Of a DNA stretch of 40,254 bases, positions 31,310 to 40,163 are shown one piece after another (the first letter of the stretch is position 1; the number at the start of each line of letters is the position of its first letter). The position numbers and the translations under genes are program-made. The DNA is from an uncultured Eubacteriales bacterium (GTDB lineage: Bacteria > Bacillota > Clostridia > Oscillospirales > CAG-272), in assembly GCA_934486825.1 (NCBI GenBank), contig CAKSQF010000020.1, positions 1-40,254 of the forward strand. Direction: 5' to 3'. The notes beneath the pieces are model-generated. The model did not search any database and had not been told where the DNA came from. It saw only the letters and a program-made list of their open reading frames with translations.

Positions 31310-33262
31310 ATGGCAGATAATCAGACAGCAACAGAGCCGAATGTGGGCTCGGAGCTTGCGGTAAGACGCGAAAAGCTTAACAATATGAAGGAAAGCGGAC
31401 ATGATCCGTTTCTGATTACAAAATATGATGTAAATGCTTACAGCGGCGACGTAAAAAACGAATTTACAGACCCTGCCGAGGGAGAACAGCCGAGAAGTGT
31501 TTCAATGGCGGGCAGAATGATGAGCCGTCGTATAATGGGAAAAGCATCATTCGCACATGTTGCCGATAAACAGGGAGAAATTCAGATATATGTGACGCGT
31601 GACGCGCTCGGCGAAGAACTTTACAATACCGGCTTCAAGAAATGGGATATCGGAGATATCGTCGGATTTGAAGGTTACCTTTTCAGAACCAAGACGGGCG
31701 AGGTGTCGGTTCATGTGACTTCAATGACCCTTCTTGCAAAGGCGCTCCTTCCTCTTCCCGAAAAATTCCACGGACTTACGAATGTCGATCAGAGATATCG
31801 TCAGAGATACGTCGATCTGATCGTCAATCCGGAGGTAAAGGATACATTCGTAAAGCGCAGCAGAATTCTTACCGAAATACGCCGTTTTCTTGATTCAAAG
31901 GGATTTATAGAGGTCGATACCCCGATACTTACTCCGTTTGAGATCGGCGCGGCTGCAAAGCCCTTCTATACACATCATAATACTCTTGATATGGATATGG
32001 TGCTCCGTATAGAGACAGAACTTTATCTTAAGCGTCTTATAGTAGGCGGCATGGACAGAGTTTATGAGGTGGGTCGTATATTCCGTAACGAGGGAATGGA
32101 TACAAAGCATAATCCGGAATTTACCACGATCGAACTTTATCAGGCATATACAGACTATAAGGGTATGATGGATATCGTGACTGAAATGTATCCGATGCTT
32201 GCCGAAAAGGTCTGCGGCTCGTCTAAGATAACATATCAGGGATGTGAGCTTGATCTGTCAAAATGGGAAAAGCTTACAATGGTCGAAGCGGTAAAAAAAT
32301 ATTCGGGTGTTGACTATTATGAATGGAAGACCGACGAAGACGCAAGACAGTCGGCGAAGGACAAAAATGTCGAAGTCCCCGCGGACGCAACAAAGGGAAC
32401 AGTGCTTGCGGAACTGTTTGATGCGTTTGCGGAAGAAAATCTTGTACAGCCGACGATTATCTATGATTATCCGGTCGAAAACAGTCCGCTTGCAAAGCGT
32501 AAACCCGAGGATCCCGCGTTTACCGAGAGATTTGAATATTTCATATGTGCTACCGAGTACGGAAATGCCTTCTCCGAACTGAATGATCCGATCGATCAGA
32601 AAGAGAGATTTGAAGATCAGGTTGAGCAGAGGAAAAAGGAAGACCCGAATACCCGCGCACAGGTGGATTACGATTATGTGACCGCACTTGAGTACGGTCT
32701 TGCACCGACCGGTGGGTTGGGGCTGGGACTTGATCGCCTTGTTATGCTCCTTACCGACAGTGCGTCGATCCGCGATGTTTTGCTCTTCCCGACAATGAAG
32801 CCGTTGGACTCTGACAAGAAGGTTGAAAAGGTTGTTTCTGCTCCTGCGGAGGCTACTCAGACGGCTCCCGTTGTGGAGGAAAAAATTGATTTTTCCAATG
32901 TTCAGATTGAGCCTTTGTTTGAGGATCAGGTCGATTTTGACACCTTCTCCAAGAGTGATTTCCGTGCCGTAAAGGTCAAGGAATGCGAAGCTGTGAAGAA
33001 GTCCAAAAAGCTCTTAAAGTTCGTTTTGGACGACGGAACCGGCGTAGATAGGGTCATTTTGAGTGGTATTCACGAATATTATGAGCCGGAAGAACTGGTC
33101 GGTAAGACCTGCATTGCAATCACCAATCTGCCTCCGAGAGCGATGATGGGCATCGACTCCTGTGGTATGTTGATCTCCGCCGTGCATCACGAAAACGGCG
33201 AAGAAAAGCTGCATTTGCTGATGGTCGATCCTCACATTCCGGCAGGCGCAAAGCTCTATTGA
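31310..33262 (+). CDS. lysS: Class II lysyl-tRNA synthetase fused to a Trbp111-type tRNA-binding domain
   Basis: Charges tRNA-Lys with lysine. Protein of 650 aa against the usual 490-510. An anticodon-binding OB domain (about 65-170) precedes the class II core with motif 1 (FIEVDTPILTPF), motif 2 (VGRIFRNEGMDTKHNPEFTT) and motif 3 (GLGLGLDRLVMLL), finishing near residue 503. A linker rich in Val, Ala and Glu leads to a C-terminal domain (about 540-650: DFRAVKVKECEAV, KLLKFVLDDGT, GMLISAVHHENGEEKLHLLM), which resembles the C-terminal tRNA-binding domain of MetRS and free Trbp111. In this tail half the Leu codons are TTG/TTA and no Ile codon is ATA, unlike the body. Follows greA by 32 bases; a terminator follows. 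Confidence 0.95.
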   Translation: MADNQTATEPNVGSELAVRREKLNNMKESGHDPFLITKYDVNAYSGDVKNEFTDPAEGEQPRSVSMAGRMMSRRIMGKASFAHVADKQGEIQIYVTRDALGEELYNTGFKKWDIGDIVGFEGYLFRTKTGEVSVHVTSMTLLAKALLPLPEKFHGLTNVDQRYRQRYVDLIVNPEVKDTFVKRSRILTEIRRFLDSKGFIEVDTPILTPFEIGAAAKPFYTHHNTLDMDMVLRIETELYLKRLIVGGMDRVYEVGRIFRNEGMDTKHNPEFTTIELYQAYTDYKGMMDIVTEMYPMLAEKVCGSSKITYQGCELDLSKWEKLTMVEAVKKYSGVDYYEWKTDEDARQSAKDKNVEVPADATKGTVLAELFDAFAEENLVQPTIIYDYPVENSPLAKRKPEDPAFTERFEYFICATEYGNAFSELNDPIDQKERFEDQVEQRKKEDPNTRAQVDYDYVTALEYGLAPTGGLGLGLDRLVMLLTDSASIRDVLLFPTMKPLDSDKKVEKVVSAPAEATQTAPVVEEKIDFSNVQIEPLFEDQVDFDTFSKSDFRAVKVKECEAVKKSKKLLKFVLDDGTGVDRVILSGIHEYYEPEELVGKTCIAITNLPPRAMMGIDSCGMLISAVHHENGEEKLHLLMVDPHIPAGAKLY

Positions 33263-33314
33263 TTTTCATCGAATCGGCATGTCCCGATAGCATACGATAA
33301 GTTCATATGATTTA

Positions 33315-33344
33315 AGCCCGCTGATTTGAAGTCGGCGGGTTTTT
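33315..33344 (+). terminator. Intrinsic terminator after lysS
   Basis: AGCCCGC pairs with GGCGGG across a short loop with one mismatch, then TTTTT (33340-33344). Confidence 0.8.
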
Positions 33345-33427
33345 GCTCGGCGGGAGCAATAAACTCACAAAGTTTGGAAAACAAACGGACATTCCGGGGA
33401 GAGACGACATAATGTTACGAAATTCTA

Positions 33428-33456
33428 TTGATTTTTTATTTTTTGTCGTTTATAAT
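33428..33456 (+). promoter_or_regulatory. Sigma-A promoter of the acyltransferase-domain gene
   Basis: TTGATT (33428-33433), a 17-base spacer and TATAAT (33451-33456). It overlaps the longer open frame starting at 33428, which supports the later TTG start at 33482. Confidence 0.85.
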
Positions 33457-33467
33457 GTCATTGATAA

Positions 33468-33476
33468 AAGGAGGTG
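33468..33476 (+). promoter_or_regulatory. Ribosome binding site deciding the TTG start at 33482
   Basis: AAAGGAGGTG, a full anti-16S match, whose AGGAGG core ends 7 bases before TTG 33482. The in-frame ATGs upstream lie in the promoter or before this site. Confidence 0.85.
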
Positions 33477-33481
33477 TTGCC

Positions 33482-34390
33482 TTGAGTATAAAATTTGTGA
33501 AGGAACTCATGGAAGAGATCGGTTTTCCGGAGGATGCCCGTGCATATCTCGCTTTGGAATACGAAAGACTTTTAAACAATAATACGTATACGGATATTTT
33601 CGAAAACTGCAAAAACAGATATTTTGACGATATCGAATACGGCTCTGTAAAGAACGATCTGAAATCGATATCCGATTCGGCAGGACTGCATATCTATACC
33701 GTGCATATGCTTTTTCTTCTCCATTGCGCCGGACGTCTTCTTGATGAATATGTTGCACATGGCATGGACAGACGTCTTTTTGTCGATCTGATGTGTGACC
33801 TGAAATATAAGCTTTGTGAGTGCCGCACCGTATACGGTATAAACGGAACCTTTGTTTTCGACTGGTTTCATTGGCATTACTTAATGAAGCGCTTTGCGCT
33901 CGGACGTTTTCAGTATGAAAAGGTCAGGTTCGGATACAGGGAATATGCATCCGGATACGCACGTATAAAAAGCGGTGATGAAGTTTGCAATTTTCATATT
34001 CCGTCCTCCGGACCGCTCACGCCCGAGGCGACCTTTGATTCGTTCAAAAAGGCATACGACTTTTTCGGAGCGTCGGATAAGGGTTATCTTCCGCTCGTTT
34101 GTTCGTCGTGGCTTCTTTACCCGCCTTATAAAAAGGTTTTTCCGCCAAAATCAAATCTTGAGGCTTTTGTCGAATGCTTTGATGTTATAGATTCCGGAGA
34201 TTCGACATCCTTTGCCGATTCGTGGAGAATATTCGGAAAGCCGGAAAACACACCGATTTCCGAGCTTCCGGCTTCAACCCGCCTGCAAAGCGCTTTTTTG
34301 CAGTATATGCATGACGGTGGCAGACACGGTTGGGGATACGGAATTATTTTGTTTGACCGGGAAAGAATAATAAACCGAAATAAAAAATAA
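33482..34390 (+). CDS. Acyltransferase-domain protein (DUF5596/GNAT_C-like)
   Basis: Cytoplasmic protein of 302 aa from TTG 33482. An N-terminal helical part (about 1-125) precedes a GNAT-like C-terminal part. The sequence pattern of the central and C-terminal parts (FGYREYASG, then VCNFHIPSSGPLTPEATFDSF, then VCSSWLLYPPYKKVFPPKSN) matches what I recall of proteins annotated in Clostridia as acyltransferase domain-containing protein. Substrate and role are unknown. It has its own promoter and a terminator before it, and starts a new unit; the phosphate transporter follows 95 bases after its stop. Confidence 0.75.
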   Translation: MSIKFVKELMEEIGFPEDARAYLALEYERLLNNNTYTDIFENCKNRYFDDIEYGSVKNDLKSISDSAGLHIYTVHMLFLLHCAGRLLDEYVAHGMDRRLFVDLMCDLKYKLCECRTVYGINGTFVFDWFHWHYLMKRFALGRFQYEKVRFGYREYASGYARIKSGDEVCNFHIPSSGPLTPEATFDSFKKAYDFFGASDKGYLPLVCSSWLLYPPYKKVFPPKSNLEAFVECFDVIDSGDSTSFADSWRIFGKPENTPISELPASTRLQSAFLQYMHDGGRHGWGYGIILFDRERIINRNKK

Positions 34391-34485
34391 AAGGATAATT
34401 GCAAAATCGCGGACATATAAAATCAATAATTGCAGAAACTTGTCTTGAACGGATGGGAATAACATTTTGTATTGATGAGGAAAAA

Positions 34486-35535
34486 ATGTCGTTTGTTGAT
34501 TTTTTTGATCTGATGCTGAAGTATCCGGTGCTGTTTGTGTCGGCTCTGCTTACGCTCGGAGTAATCCTTGTGAACGGATGGACCGATGCACCGAATGCAA
34601 TAGCAACCTGCGTATCGACGCGGGCAATCGGGGTAAAGAGCGCAATAGTACTTGCGGCGATCTTTAACTTTTTCGGCGTGCTTGTAATGACAATAGTCAA
34701 TCATTCGGTTGCGGCAACCATATATAATATGGTCGATTTCGGATCGGATACCGATGCCGCGCTGATCGCACTGTGTGCGGCAATGGCGGCAATCGTGATA
34801 TGGGCTACTGGAGCATGGTATTTCGGTATTCCGACAAGCGAAAGTCATGCGCTGATAGCAGGGCTTTCGGGTGCGGCAGTGGCTGTCTACGGAGGCTTCG
34901 GTGCGATACGCGGCGATGAATGGATAAAGGTCATATACGGAATACTGCTTTCGACACTGCTCGGTTTTCTGACCGGATTCATTTGTGCGCGCATGACGGT
35001 GGCTGCTTTCAGAAACAGCAACAGAATGAAGAGCGAAAAGTTTTTTTCGTGGGCTCAGATCGTAGGCGGCTCGTCGATGGCATTTATGCACGGCGCACAG
35101 GACGGACAAAAATTCATGGCGATCTTTCTCCTCGGTGGCGCGCTTGCCACCGGAGATGCTTCCGGATCATTTTCGGGAGTGCCGCCGCTCTGGCTGATGA
35201 TAGTTGTGTCAGCTGTTATGGGTATCGGTACCTCGATCGGGGGGTACAGGATAATTAAGGCTGTCGGAATGGATATGGTAAAGCTTAAACCGTATCAGGG
35301 CTTTTCGGCTGATCTTGCCTCTACACTCTGCCTGCTTTTTTCATCGCTCGCCGGGATACCGGTTTCAACCACTCACACAAAAACGACGGCAATCATGGGT
35401 GTCGGTGCTTCAAGGCGACTCGGAAACGTCAACTGGATCATTGTAAGGGATCTTGTACTGACATGGATTTTTACTTTCCCGGGTTGCGGACTGCTCGGCT
35501 TTGTTATGGCAAAATTGCTTCTTTTCCTGTTCTGA
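34486..35535 (+). CDS. PiT family inorganic phosphate transporter
   Basis: Membrane protein of 349 aa, probably a low-affinity phosphate symporter using H+ or Na+. The start is ATG 34486, 6 bases after GATGAGG; the frame is open from 34399 but without a ribosome site. The two repeated PiT signatures are visible: LVNGWTDAPNAIATCVSTRAI near the N-terminus and FMHGAQDGQKFMAIFLLG in the second half, followed by STTHTKTTAIMGVGASRR. About ten transmembrane segments fit. Followed 31 bases later by its usual partner, a DUF47 protein. Confidence 0.93.
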   Translation: MSFVDFFDLMLKYPVLFVSALLTLGVILVNGWTDAPNAIATCVSTRAIGVKSAIVLAAIFNFFGVLVMTIVNHSVAATIYNMVDFGSDTDAALIALCAAMAAIVIWATGAWYFGIPTSESHALIAGLSGAAVAVYGGFGAIRGDEWIKVIYGILLSTLLGFLTGFICARMTVAAFRNSNRMKSEKFFSWAQIVGGSSMAFMHGAQDGQKFMAIFLLGGALATGDASGSFSGVPPLWLMIVVSAVMGIGTSIGGYRIIKAVGMDMVKLKPYQGFSADLASTLCLLFSSLAGIPVSTTHTKTTAIMGVGASRRLGNVNWIIVRDLVLTWIFTFPGCGLLGFVMAKLLLFLF

Positions 35536-35566
35536 CAGAAAAAATCTGTATGTGGGGTAAAATCGA

Positions 35567-36187
35567 ATGGCAAAACAAAGAAATGATTATTTCGGATTGA
35601 TAGAAAGTCAGCTTGAATGTTCGACGCGCGTTGCCGATCTGCTTGAGGATATGCTCACTGCGCTCGGTGCGGGGAATATCTCCGAAAAACAGGCTGTTAT
35701 TCATAAGACCGAGCAGGAGGCTGACGAGCTTCACCATGATATACTGACGCGCCTTTCAGCCGAGTTTATTACTCCTTTTGATCAGGAGGATATACTCAGG
35801 CTCGTTCAGATAATCGATGATGTAACCGATTCGCTTGATGATGTTGCTCTGAACTGCCGTATGTATCACGTGACTTCTGTTGACGACGATGTCAGAAGGC
35901 TCGCATCGACCGTTACAAAATGTGTCAAAACACTTTACGGTGTTTCAAAGGAGCTTAAAAATTATAAAAAGCCGACGCGGCTCAGAGCTTTGATTGTTGA
36001 TGTGAACACAATTGAAGGTGAAGCCGACGAAATATATGTTGATACGATAGAGAAATTGTTTCTGAACGAAAACGATTTCAAAAAACTCATAGGTGTGAAA
36101 TCGGTTTGTGACAGCCTTGAGAACTGTTGTGATCTGTGTGAGCACGCCGCAGAGGTTATCGAACAGATAATAATCAAAAACACGTGA
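35567..36187 (+). CDS. DUF47 (PhoU-like) family protein, Pit accessory
   Basis: Soluble helical protein of 206 aa. The sequence is a PhoU-like helical bundle: a first bundle (about 5-110) containing KTEQEADELHHDILTRL and a second with NTIEGEADEIYVDTIEKLF. The acidic ExxxD/ExxxE helices are the metal-binding signature of PhoU and DUF47 proteins. It is encoded right after the PiT transporter, the standard pairing, and probably modulates its activity. ATG 35567; the trkH gene follows 21 bases later. Confidence 0.92.
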   Translation: MAKQRNDYFGLIESQLECSTRVADLLEDMLTALGAGNISEKQAVIHKTEQEADELHHDILTRLSAEFITPFDQEDILRLVQIIDDVTDSLDDVALNCRMYHVTSVDDDVRRLASTVTKCVKTLYGVSKELKNYKKPTRLRALIVDVNTIEGEADEIYVDTIEKLFLNENDFKKLIGVKSVCDSLENCCDLCEHAAEVIEQIIIKNT

Positions 36188-36208
36188 AAAACACGAAAGG
36201 AAGAAAAA

Positions 36209-37507
36209 ATGGCAGGATTCATAAAAAAACAGCCGCCGGCACGGATAATTGCTGTCGGTTTTCTGGCGGTTATTCTGATAGGCTCATTGCTCTTGTCCCT
36301 GCCGATCAGCCTGAAAGACGGGGTAAAGCTCGGATATGTTGACGCACTCTATACCTCGGTAAGCGCAGTCTGTGTTACCGGACTCAATACGATCGACCCG
36401 GGAAGCACCTTTTCGGTGTTCGGTAAGATAATTCTCGCACTGCTTATCCAGATCGGCGGACTCGGCGTTGCGTCGGTAGGCGCGGGTGTAATTATAGCGA
36501 TCGGTAAAAGGGTGGACATGAAAAGCAGAAATGTTCTCAAAGAAGCGCTCAATCTTGATTCGCGCGGCGGTGTCGTGAAATTTCTCGGAAATGTATTTCT
36601 TACGACCGTTGTGATCGAGCTTGCAGGGGCGATAGCGGGCTTTTTCGTTTTCAGAAACGAATATCCCGTGTCTGAGGCAATCGGAATAAGCCTTTTTCAT
36701 TCTGTTGCATCCTTCAATAATTCGGGATTTGATATATTCGGAAATGGCACGAATATGATACCGTACAAAAACAATCTGCCGCTGAATCTGATTACAGCCG
36801 TGCTCATAATTCTCGGCGGAATAGGCTTTCCGGTCATAAAAGAGGTATTACATAAAAAATTTCGTGTAAAAAAGCTTTCGATGCATTCAAGGGTCGTTGT
36901 CTCTGTAAGCGCCGCTCTGATAGTTGTCGGCATGCTTCTTCTGAGGCTTACCGAGAACATAAGCTGGCTCGGTGCCTTTTTCACAAGCGTCTCCGCAAGA
37001 ACCGCTGGATTTTCAACCTATCCGCTGTCCGATTTCACAAATGCGGGAAGAGTGGTAATGCTTTTTCTGATGTTTGTCGGGGCATCGCCCGGATCGACTG
37101 CGGGCGGTATAAAAACAACTACACTGTTTGTACTGTTTCAGGGAATAAAATCCTCCGCGACCAACAGGTCGGAAAAGGCGTTTCATTATTCGGTTCCCGA
37201 AAACGCCTTCAAAAAAGCTGCTGTGATTACTCTGATCGGTATTGCGGTCGTGACCGCTGGAACTTTTGTAATGTCTGCCGCAGAGCCGTCGCTTGCCCTT
37301 TCCGATATACTTCTTGAGGTGGTAAGCGCATTCGGAACGGTGGGACTTTCCACCGGGATAACACCGACTCTGTCGCTCGGCAGCAAGCTGCTCTCAATGG
37401 TCATAATGTACATCGGCAGACTCGGACCGCTGACGATAGCCACAATGTGGTATTTTTCAAACGGTGAGCGTTCAAGATATCCCGAAGGGAATATAGCCAT
37501 AGGATGA
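36209..37507 (+). CDS. TrkH/KtrB family potassium uptake protein
   Basis: Membrane protein of 432 aa forming the K+-conducting subunit. It starts at ATG 36209 behind GAAAGGAAG. Four pore loops are visible: SAVCVTGLNTIDPGSTFS, VASFNNSGFDIF, SARTAGFSTYPLSDF and FGTVGLSTGITPTLS, each with the conserved Gly of the selectivity filter. The length and the absence of a long extra N-terminal region fit KtrB better than E. coli TrkH. It is followed 13 bases later by a TrkA/KtrA regulator, its expected partner. Confidence 0.94.
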   Translation: MAGFIKKQPPARIIAVGFLAVILIGSLLLSLPISLKDGVKLGYVDALYTSVSAVCVTGLNTIDPGSTFSVFGKIILALLIQIGGLGVASVGAGVIIAIGKRVDMKSRNVLKEALNLDSRGGVVKFLGNVFLTTVVIELAGAIAGFFVFRNEYPVSEAIGISLFHSVASFNNSGFDIFGNGTNMIPYKNNLPLNLITAVLIILGGIGFPVIKEVLHKKFRVKKLSMHSRVVVSVSAALIVVGMLLLRLTENISWLGAFFTSVSARTAGFSTYPLSDFTNAGRVVMLFLMFVGASPGSTAGGIKTTTLFVLFQGIKSSATNRSEKAFHYSVPENAFKKAAVITLIGIAVVTAGTFVMSAAEPSLALSDILLEVVSAFGTVGLSTGITPTLSLGSKLLSMVIMYIGRLGPLTIATMWYFSNGERSRYPEGNIAIG

Positions 37508-37520
37508 AAGGAAAAAGAAA

Positions 37521-38195
37521 ATGGGAAAGAAAAAGGATAAGATTACATACGGTATAATCGGACTCGGCAGATTCGGGACCGCACTTGCAAAGGAGCTGGC
37601 AACATCCGGCGAGGATATTGTTGTGCTCGATAAAGACGAGGATAAGGTCAGAGAGCTTCGCGAATATACCGAAAATGCATTCGTGGTCGCAAATCTCGAT
37701 AAAAAAACGCTGTCGGATGTAGGTATACAAAACTGCGACGTTGCGGTTATCTGCATCGCCGAGCATATGGATACTTCAATACTCACGACTCTTAATGCTG
37801 TCAGCCTCGGCGTGCCGAAGGTTATTTCCAAGGCGGCAAGCGCCGAGCATGGGGAAATTCTTGAAAAGCTCGGTGCGGAGGTCGTTTACCCGGAGCGCGA
37901 TATGGCAATCAGACTTGCGCATCGGCTTGAAGCATCCAGAATACTTGATTTTATTCAGCTGAGTGAAAAACTGAATATATCAAAGCTGATGATACCGGAT
38001 AAGATCATCGGCAGAACTGTCCTCGACGTAAAATTCAGAAAGGATTTCGGGGTAAATATCATTGCAATAGAGGCAAACGGTAAGCTTGTCGAAAACGTGC
38101 GTCCCGAGTATGTTTTCGGAAAAGGCGATATAGTTTTTCTCTCGGGGAGTAAACAGTCGCTTGATAAGCTTGCGGATTGGGCAAAACGAGGCTGA
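37521..38195 (+). CDS. TrkA/KtrA family potassium uptake regulator
   Basis: Cytosolic gating subunit of the K+ transporter, 224 aa. The RCK_N domain (about 9-130) has the Rossmann motif GIIGLGRFGTALAKEL, with an acidic residue closing the second strand (VVLDKDEDKV) for nucleotide binding. The TrkA_C domain (about 140-222, KLNISKLMIPDKIIGRTVLDV) may bind c-di-AMP in related KtrA proteins; this is family knowledge, not visible here. It ends the Pit-DUF47-TrkH-TrkA set. A promoter for the next gene follows. Confidence 0.95.
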   Translation: MGKKKDKITYGIIGLGRFGTALAKELATSGEDIVVLDKDEDKVRELREYTENAFVVANLDKKTLSDVGIQNCDVAVICIAEHMDTSILTTLNAVSLGVPKVISKAASAEHGEILEKLGAEVVYPERDMAIRLAHRLEASRILDFIQLSEKLNISKLMIPDKIIGRTVLDVKFRKDFGVNIIAIEANGKLVENVRPEYVFGKGDIVFLSGSKQSLDKLADWAKRG

Positions 38196-38227
38196 TTGAA
38201 AGATTTCGCAGATAAAACGCCCATTTC

Positions 38228-38256
38228 TTGGTAGTTGTTGTATAAATGCGTATAAT
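38228..38256 (+). promoter_or_regulatory. Promoter of plsC
   Basis: TTGGTA (38228-38233), a 17-base spacer and TATAAT (38251-38256). Gives a leader of about 70 bases before the SD-guided start at 38332. Confidence 0.7.
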
Positions 38257-38316
38257 TTAAGATTATTTAAAGGTTTGCATGTTAGAATGTAAGTCGGATT
38301 TTGACGAACGGTGTCG

Positions 38317-38324
38317 AAGGAGGG
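38317..38324 (+). promoter_or_regulatory. Ribosome binding site deciding the TTG start at 38332
   Basis: AAGGAGGG, 7 bases before TTG 38332. It is downstream of a possible GTG start at 38311, which it rules out. Confidence 0.75.
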
Positions 38325-38331
38325 TCCGGCT

Positions 38332-39135
38332 TTGCTGCTGCTTTTGCTTTTTTGGATTTTGTCTCTTTTGTCCGCTGTTTTGATATGTGTGGGGAAACGG
38401 TTTAATCTGCTTCTCGCTTTGCCGATGGCTCCGGTTGTGTTTGTCACGATCGTTGCGCTCTACTTTTCGGTGCTGTTTGCGATCTCGCTTTTCGTAAATA
38501 AGAAAAAGACGCGCAAAAAACCGAACCCTGCGGCAATGTGGCTTCTTGAGCAGACATTTGCCGCCTGCCTCCCGTTTTGCAGAGTCAGGCTTCGGGTCCG
38601 GAACGCCGAGAGACTGCCCGAAGGTGAATGTCTTGTCGTGTCGAATCATCTGTCGAAATTCGATCCGGTCGTTACGGCTTCCGCTTTTCGCGGAAACCAT
38701 ATGGTGTTCGTTGCAAGAGAGAATGTTTTCGATGCACCGCTTATCGGCGCCTTTATGAATCTTTGCTGTTATGTGCCGATGAACAGAGACGATCCGCGTA
38801 AGGCAATCGTGTCGGTAAATGAGTCGGCGCGCCTGATAAATGAAGAAAAGCTGAAGGTTGTTATATACCCGGAGGGTACAAGATCAAAGGATCATGCTCT
38901 GCATGATTTTCACCCCGGCTCCTTCAAAATCGCGTCAAGAGCAGAGTCTCCGATAGCGGTGATTGCTCTGAAAAATACCGATGCAATTCACAAAAATCTG
39001 CCGTTCTGGCATACCGATGTCTATGTTTCGGTTGTCGGTGTCATAAGCGCGGAAGAGCAAAAAACAATGTCTACTTTCGAGCTTGCCGAAAAGGCAAATA
39101 AGATGATCTCTGCCGAACTGTCACGGATCGGTTGA
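38332..39135 (+). CDS. plsC: 1-acyl-sn-glycerol-3-phosphate acyltransferase (PlsC family)
   Basis: Membrane enzyme of 267 aa that adds the second acyl chain to lysophosphatidic acid, giving phosphatidic acid. The start is TTG 38332. Two N-terminal hydrophobic segments (about 1-20 and 28-56) precede a basic patch. Catalytic block I is SNHLSKFDPV (HxxxxD), block II MVFVARENVF, block III IYPEGTRSKD and block IV resembles PIAVIALKN. The N-terminal membrane part is longer than in E. coli PlsC. A diacylglycerol-kinase-family gene follows 48 bases later, so the pair probably concerns phosphatidic acid or glycerolipid metabolism. Confidence 0.92.
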   Translation: MLLLLLFWILSLLSAVLICVGKRFNLLLALPMAPVVFVTIVALYFSVLFAISLFVNKKKTRKKPNPAAMWLLEQTFAACLPFCRVRLRVRNAERLPEGECLVVSNHLSKFDPVVTASAFRGNHMVFVARENVFDAPLIGAFMNLCCYVPMNRDDPRKAIVSVNESARLINEEKLKVVIYPEGTRSKDHALHDFHPGSFKIASRAESPIAVIALKNTDAIHKNLPFWHTDVYVSVVGVISAEEQKTMSTFELAEKANKMISAELSRIG

Positions 39136-39183
39136 CCAAAAATAAATTGCCCGGAAATGTAAAATAAAGGATGGATAAAAAAT

Positions 39184-40065
39184 ATGTCGGTTACATATGT
39201 TTTGTATAATCCGCTTGCCGCAAACGGCCACGGAAATGAAAATGCACACAGAATCGGGGAGGTTTTTCCCGATTGTGAGCTTGTTTATAAAGATATAACC
39301 GTCATAGAAGATCTTGCGGACTATGTTGACGGCATTCCCAATGATATAAGGGTGGTTGTTTCGGGTGGTGACGGAACGCTAAACCGACTTGCAAATCAGT
39401 ACAGCGGCAGGGATCCGAAAAGGGAGATCATTTATTTCCCGTCCGGGTCGGGTAACGATTTTATGGCAGATATTCTTTCCCATGATGCTCCCGGAAGCAG
39501 ATATGTTTTGCTCAATGAGTATCTGAAGGACCTGCCGACCGTCGAGGTCAAAGGGAACGAATACTACTTTGTCAACGGTATCGGCTACGGAATAGACGGG
39601 TATTGTTGCGAGGAAGGGGATAAAATAAGGGAAAAGACACCGGGGAAAGCGGTCAATTATACCGCGATAGCCCTGAAAGGTGCGTTTTTCTTCTACCATC
39701 CGACAAATGCAACAGTAACGGTTGACGGAGTTGTACATAAGTATGAACGTGTCTGGCTGGCTCCGGTAATGAACGGGAGATTTTACGGCGGCGGGATGAT
39801 GATCGCGCCCGATCAGGACAGATTGAATAAGGAGCGCAGCTGCTCGGTTGTAGTGGCGCATAACCTCAGCCGACTGAAGCTTCTGATCCTGTTCAAACAG
39901 ATATTCAGCGGGACACACGTAAAAAATAAGGATGTAATCGATGTTCTTACCGGACATGAGATAACTGTTGAATTTGATAGACCTACCGCGCTCCAGATAG
40001 ATGGAGAAACGGTGACCGGGGTTTTGTCGTATAAAACAAAGTCGAAGATCGCCGCAAAAAAATAA
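39184..40065 (+). CDS. Diacylglycerol kinase family lipid kinase (DagK/YegS-like)
   Basis: Soluble or peripheral kinase of 293 aa, ATG 39184 behind AAAGGATGG. N-terminal VLYNPLAANGHG is the family start; VVVSGGDGTLNRLAN is the nucleotide-binding GGDGT motif, followed by YFPSGSGNDFMADIL. The C-terminal beta domain has APVMNGRFYGGGMMIAPDQD. Relatives phosphorylate diacylglycerol or other lipids, in Gram-positives recycling diacylglycerol left from lipoteichoic acid synthesis. It lies after plsC, in keeping with phospholipid turnover. The exact lipid is not decided by sequence. Confidence 0.9.
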   Translation: MSVTYVLYNPLAANGHGNENAHRIGEVFPDCELVYKDITVIEDLADYVDGIPNDIRVVVSGGDGTLNRLANQYSGRDPKREIIYFPSGSGNDFMADILSHDAPGSRYVLLNEYLKDLPTVEVKGNEYYFVNGIGYGIDGYCCEEGDKIREKTPGKAVNYTAIALKGAFFFYHPTNATVTVDGVVHKYERVWLAPVMNGRFYGGGMMIAPDQDRLNKERSCSVVVAHNLSRLKLLILFKQIFSGTHVKNKDVIDVLTGHEITVEFDRPTALQIDGETVTGVLSYKTKSKIAAKK

Positions 40066-40077
40066 AAATATGAGTGA

Positions 40078-40106
40078 AGTTTTTTTGATAAAATTTCAAA
40101 AAAACT
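40078..40106. repeat. AT-only 11-bp inverted repeat before the tRNA promoter
   Basis: AGTTTTTTTGA (40078-40088) and TCAAAAAAACT (40096-40106) are perfect arms ending one base before the -35 box. Could be a weak terminator for the kinase gene; it lacks a GC stem. Confidence 0.4.
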
Positions 40107-40107
40107 A

Positions 40108-40136
40108 TTGACAAAATCAAATAAAGAATGTATAAT
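40108..40136 (+). promoter_or_regulatory. Consensus promoter of the tRNA-Leu gene
   Basis: TTGACA (40108-40113), a 17-base spacer and TATAAT (40131-40136), both perfect, 34 bases before the mature tRNA. Confidence 0.92.
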
Positions 40137-40140
40137 AGAA

Positions 40141-40163
40141 CTCGCCGCGAGAGAAGCGGCGAG
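40141..40163 (+). repeat. GC-rich hairpin in the tRNA leader
   Basis: CTCGCCGC (40141-40148) pairs perfectly with GCGGCGAG (40156-40163), 7-base loop, then AAAAA just before the tRNA 5' end at 40170. It could help RNase P processing or act as a pause. Confidence 0.6.

Noticed and set aside
33263..33427. Possible small gene or T-box between lysS and the next unit
   Set aside because: Only a terminator and no T-box bulge sequence, start codon with SD or conserved peptide could be seen.
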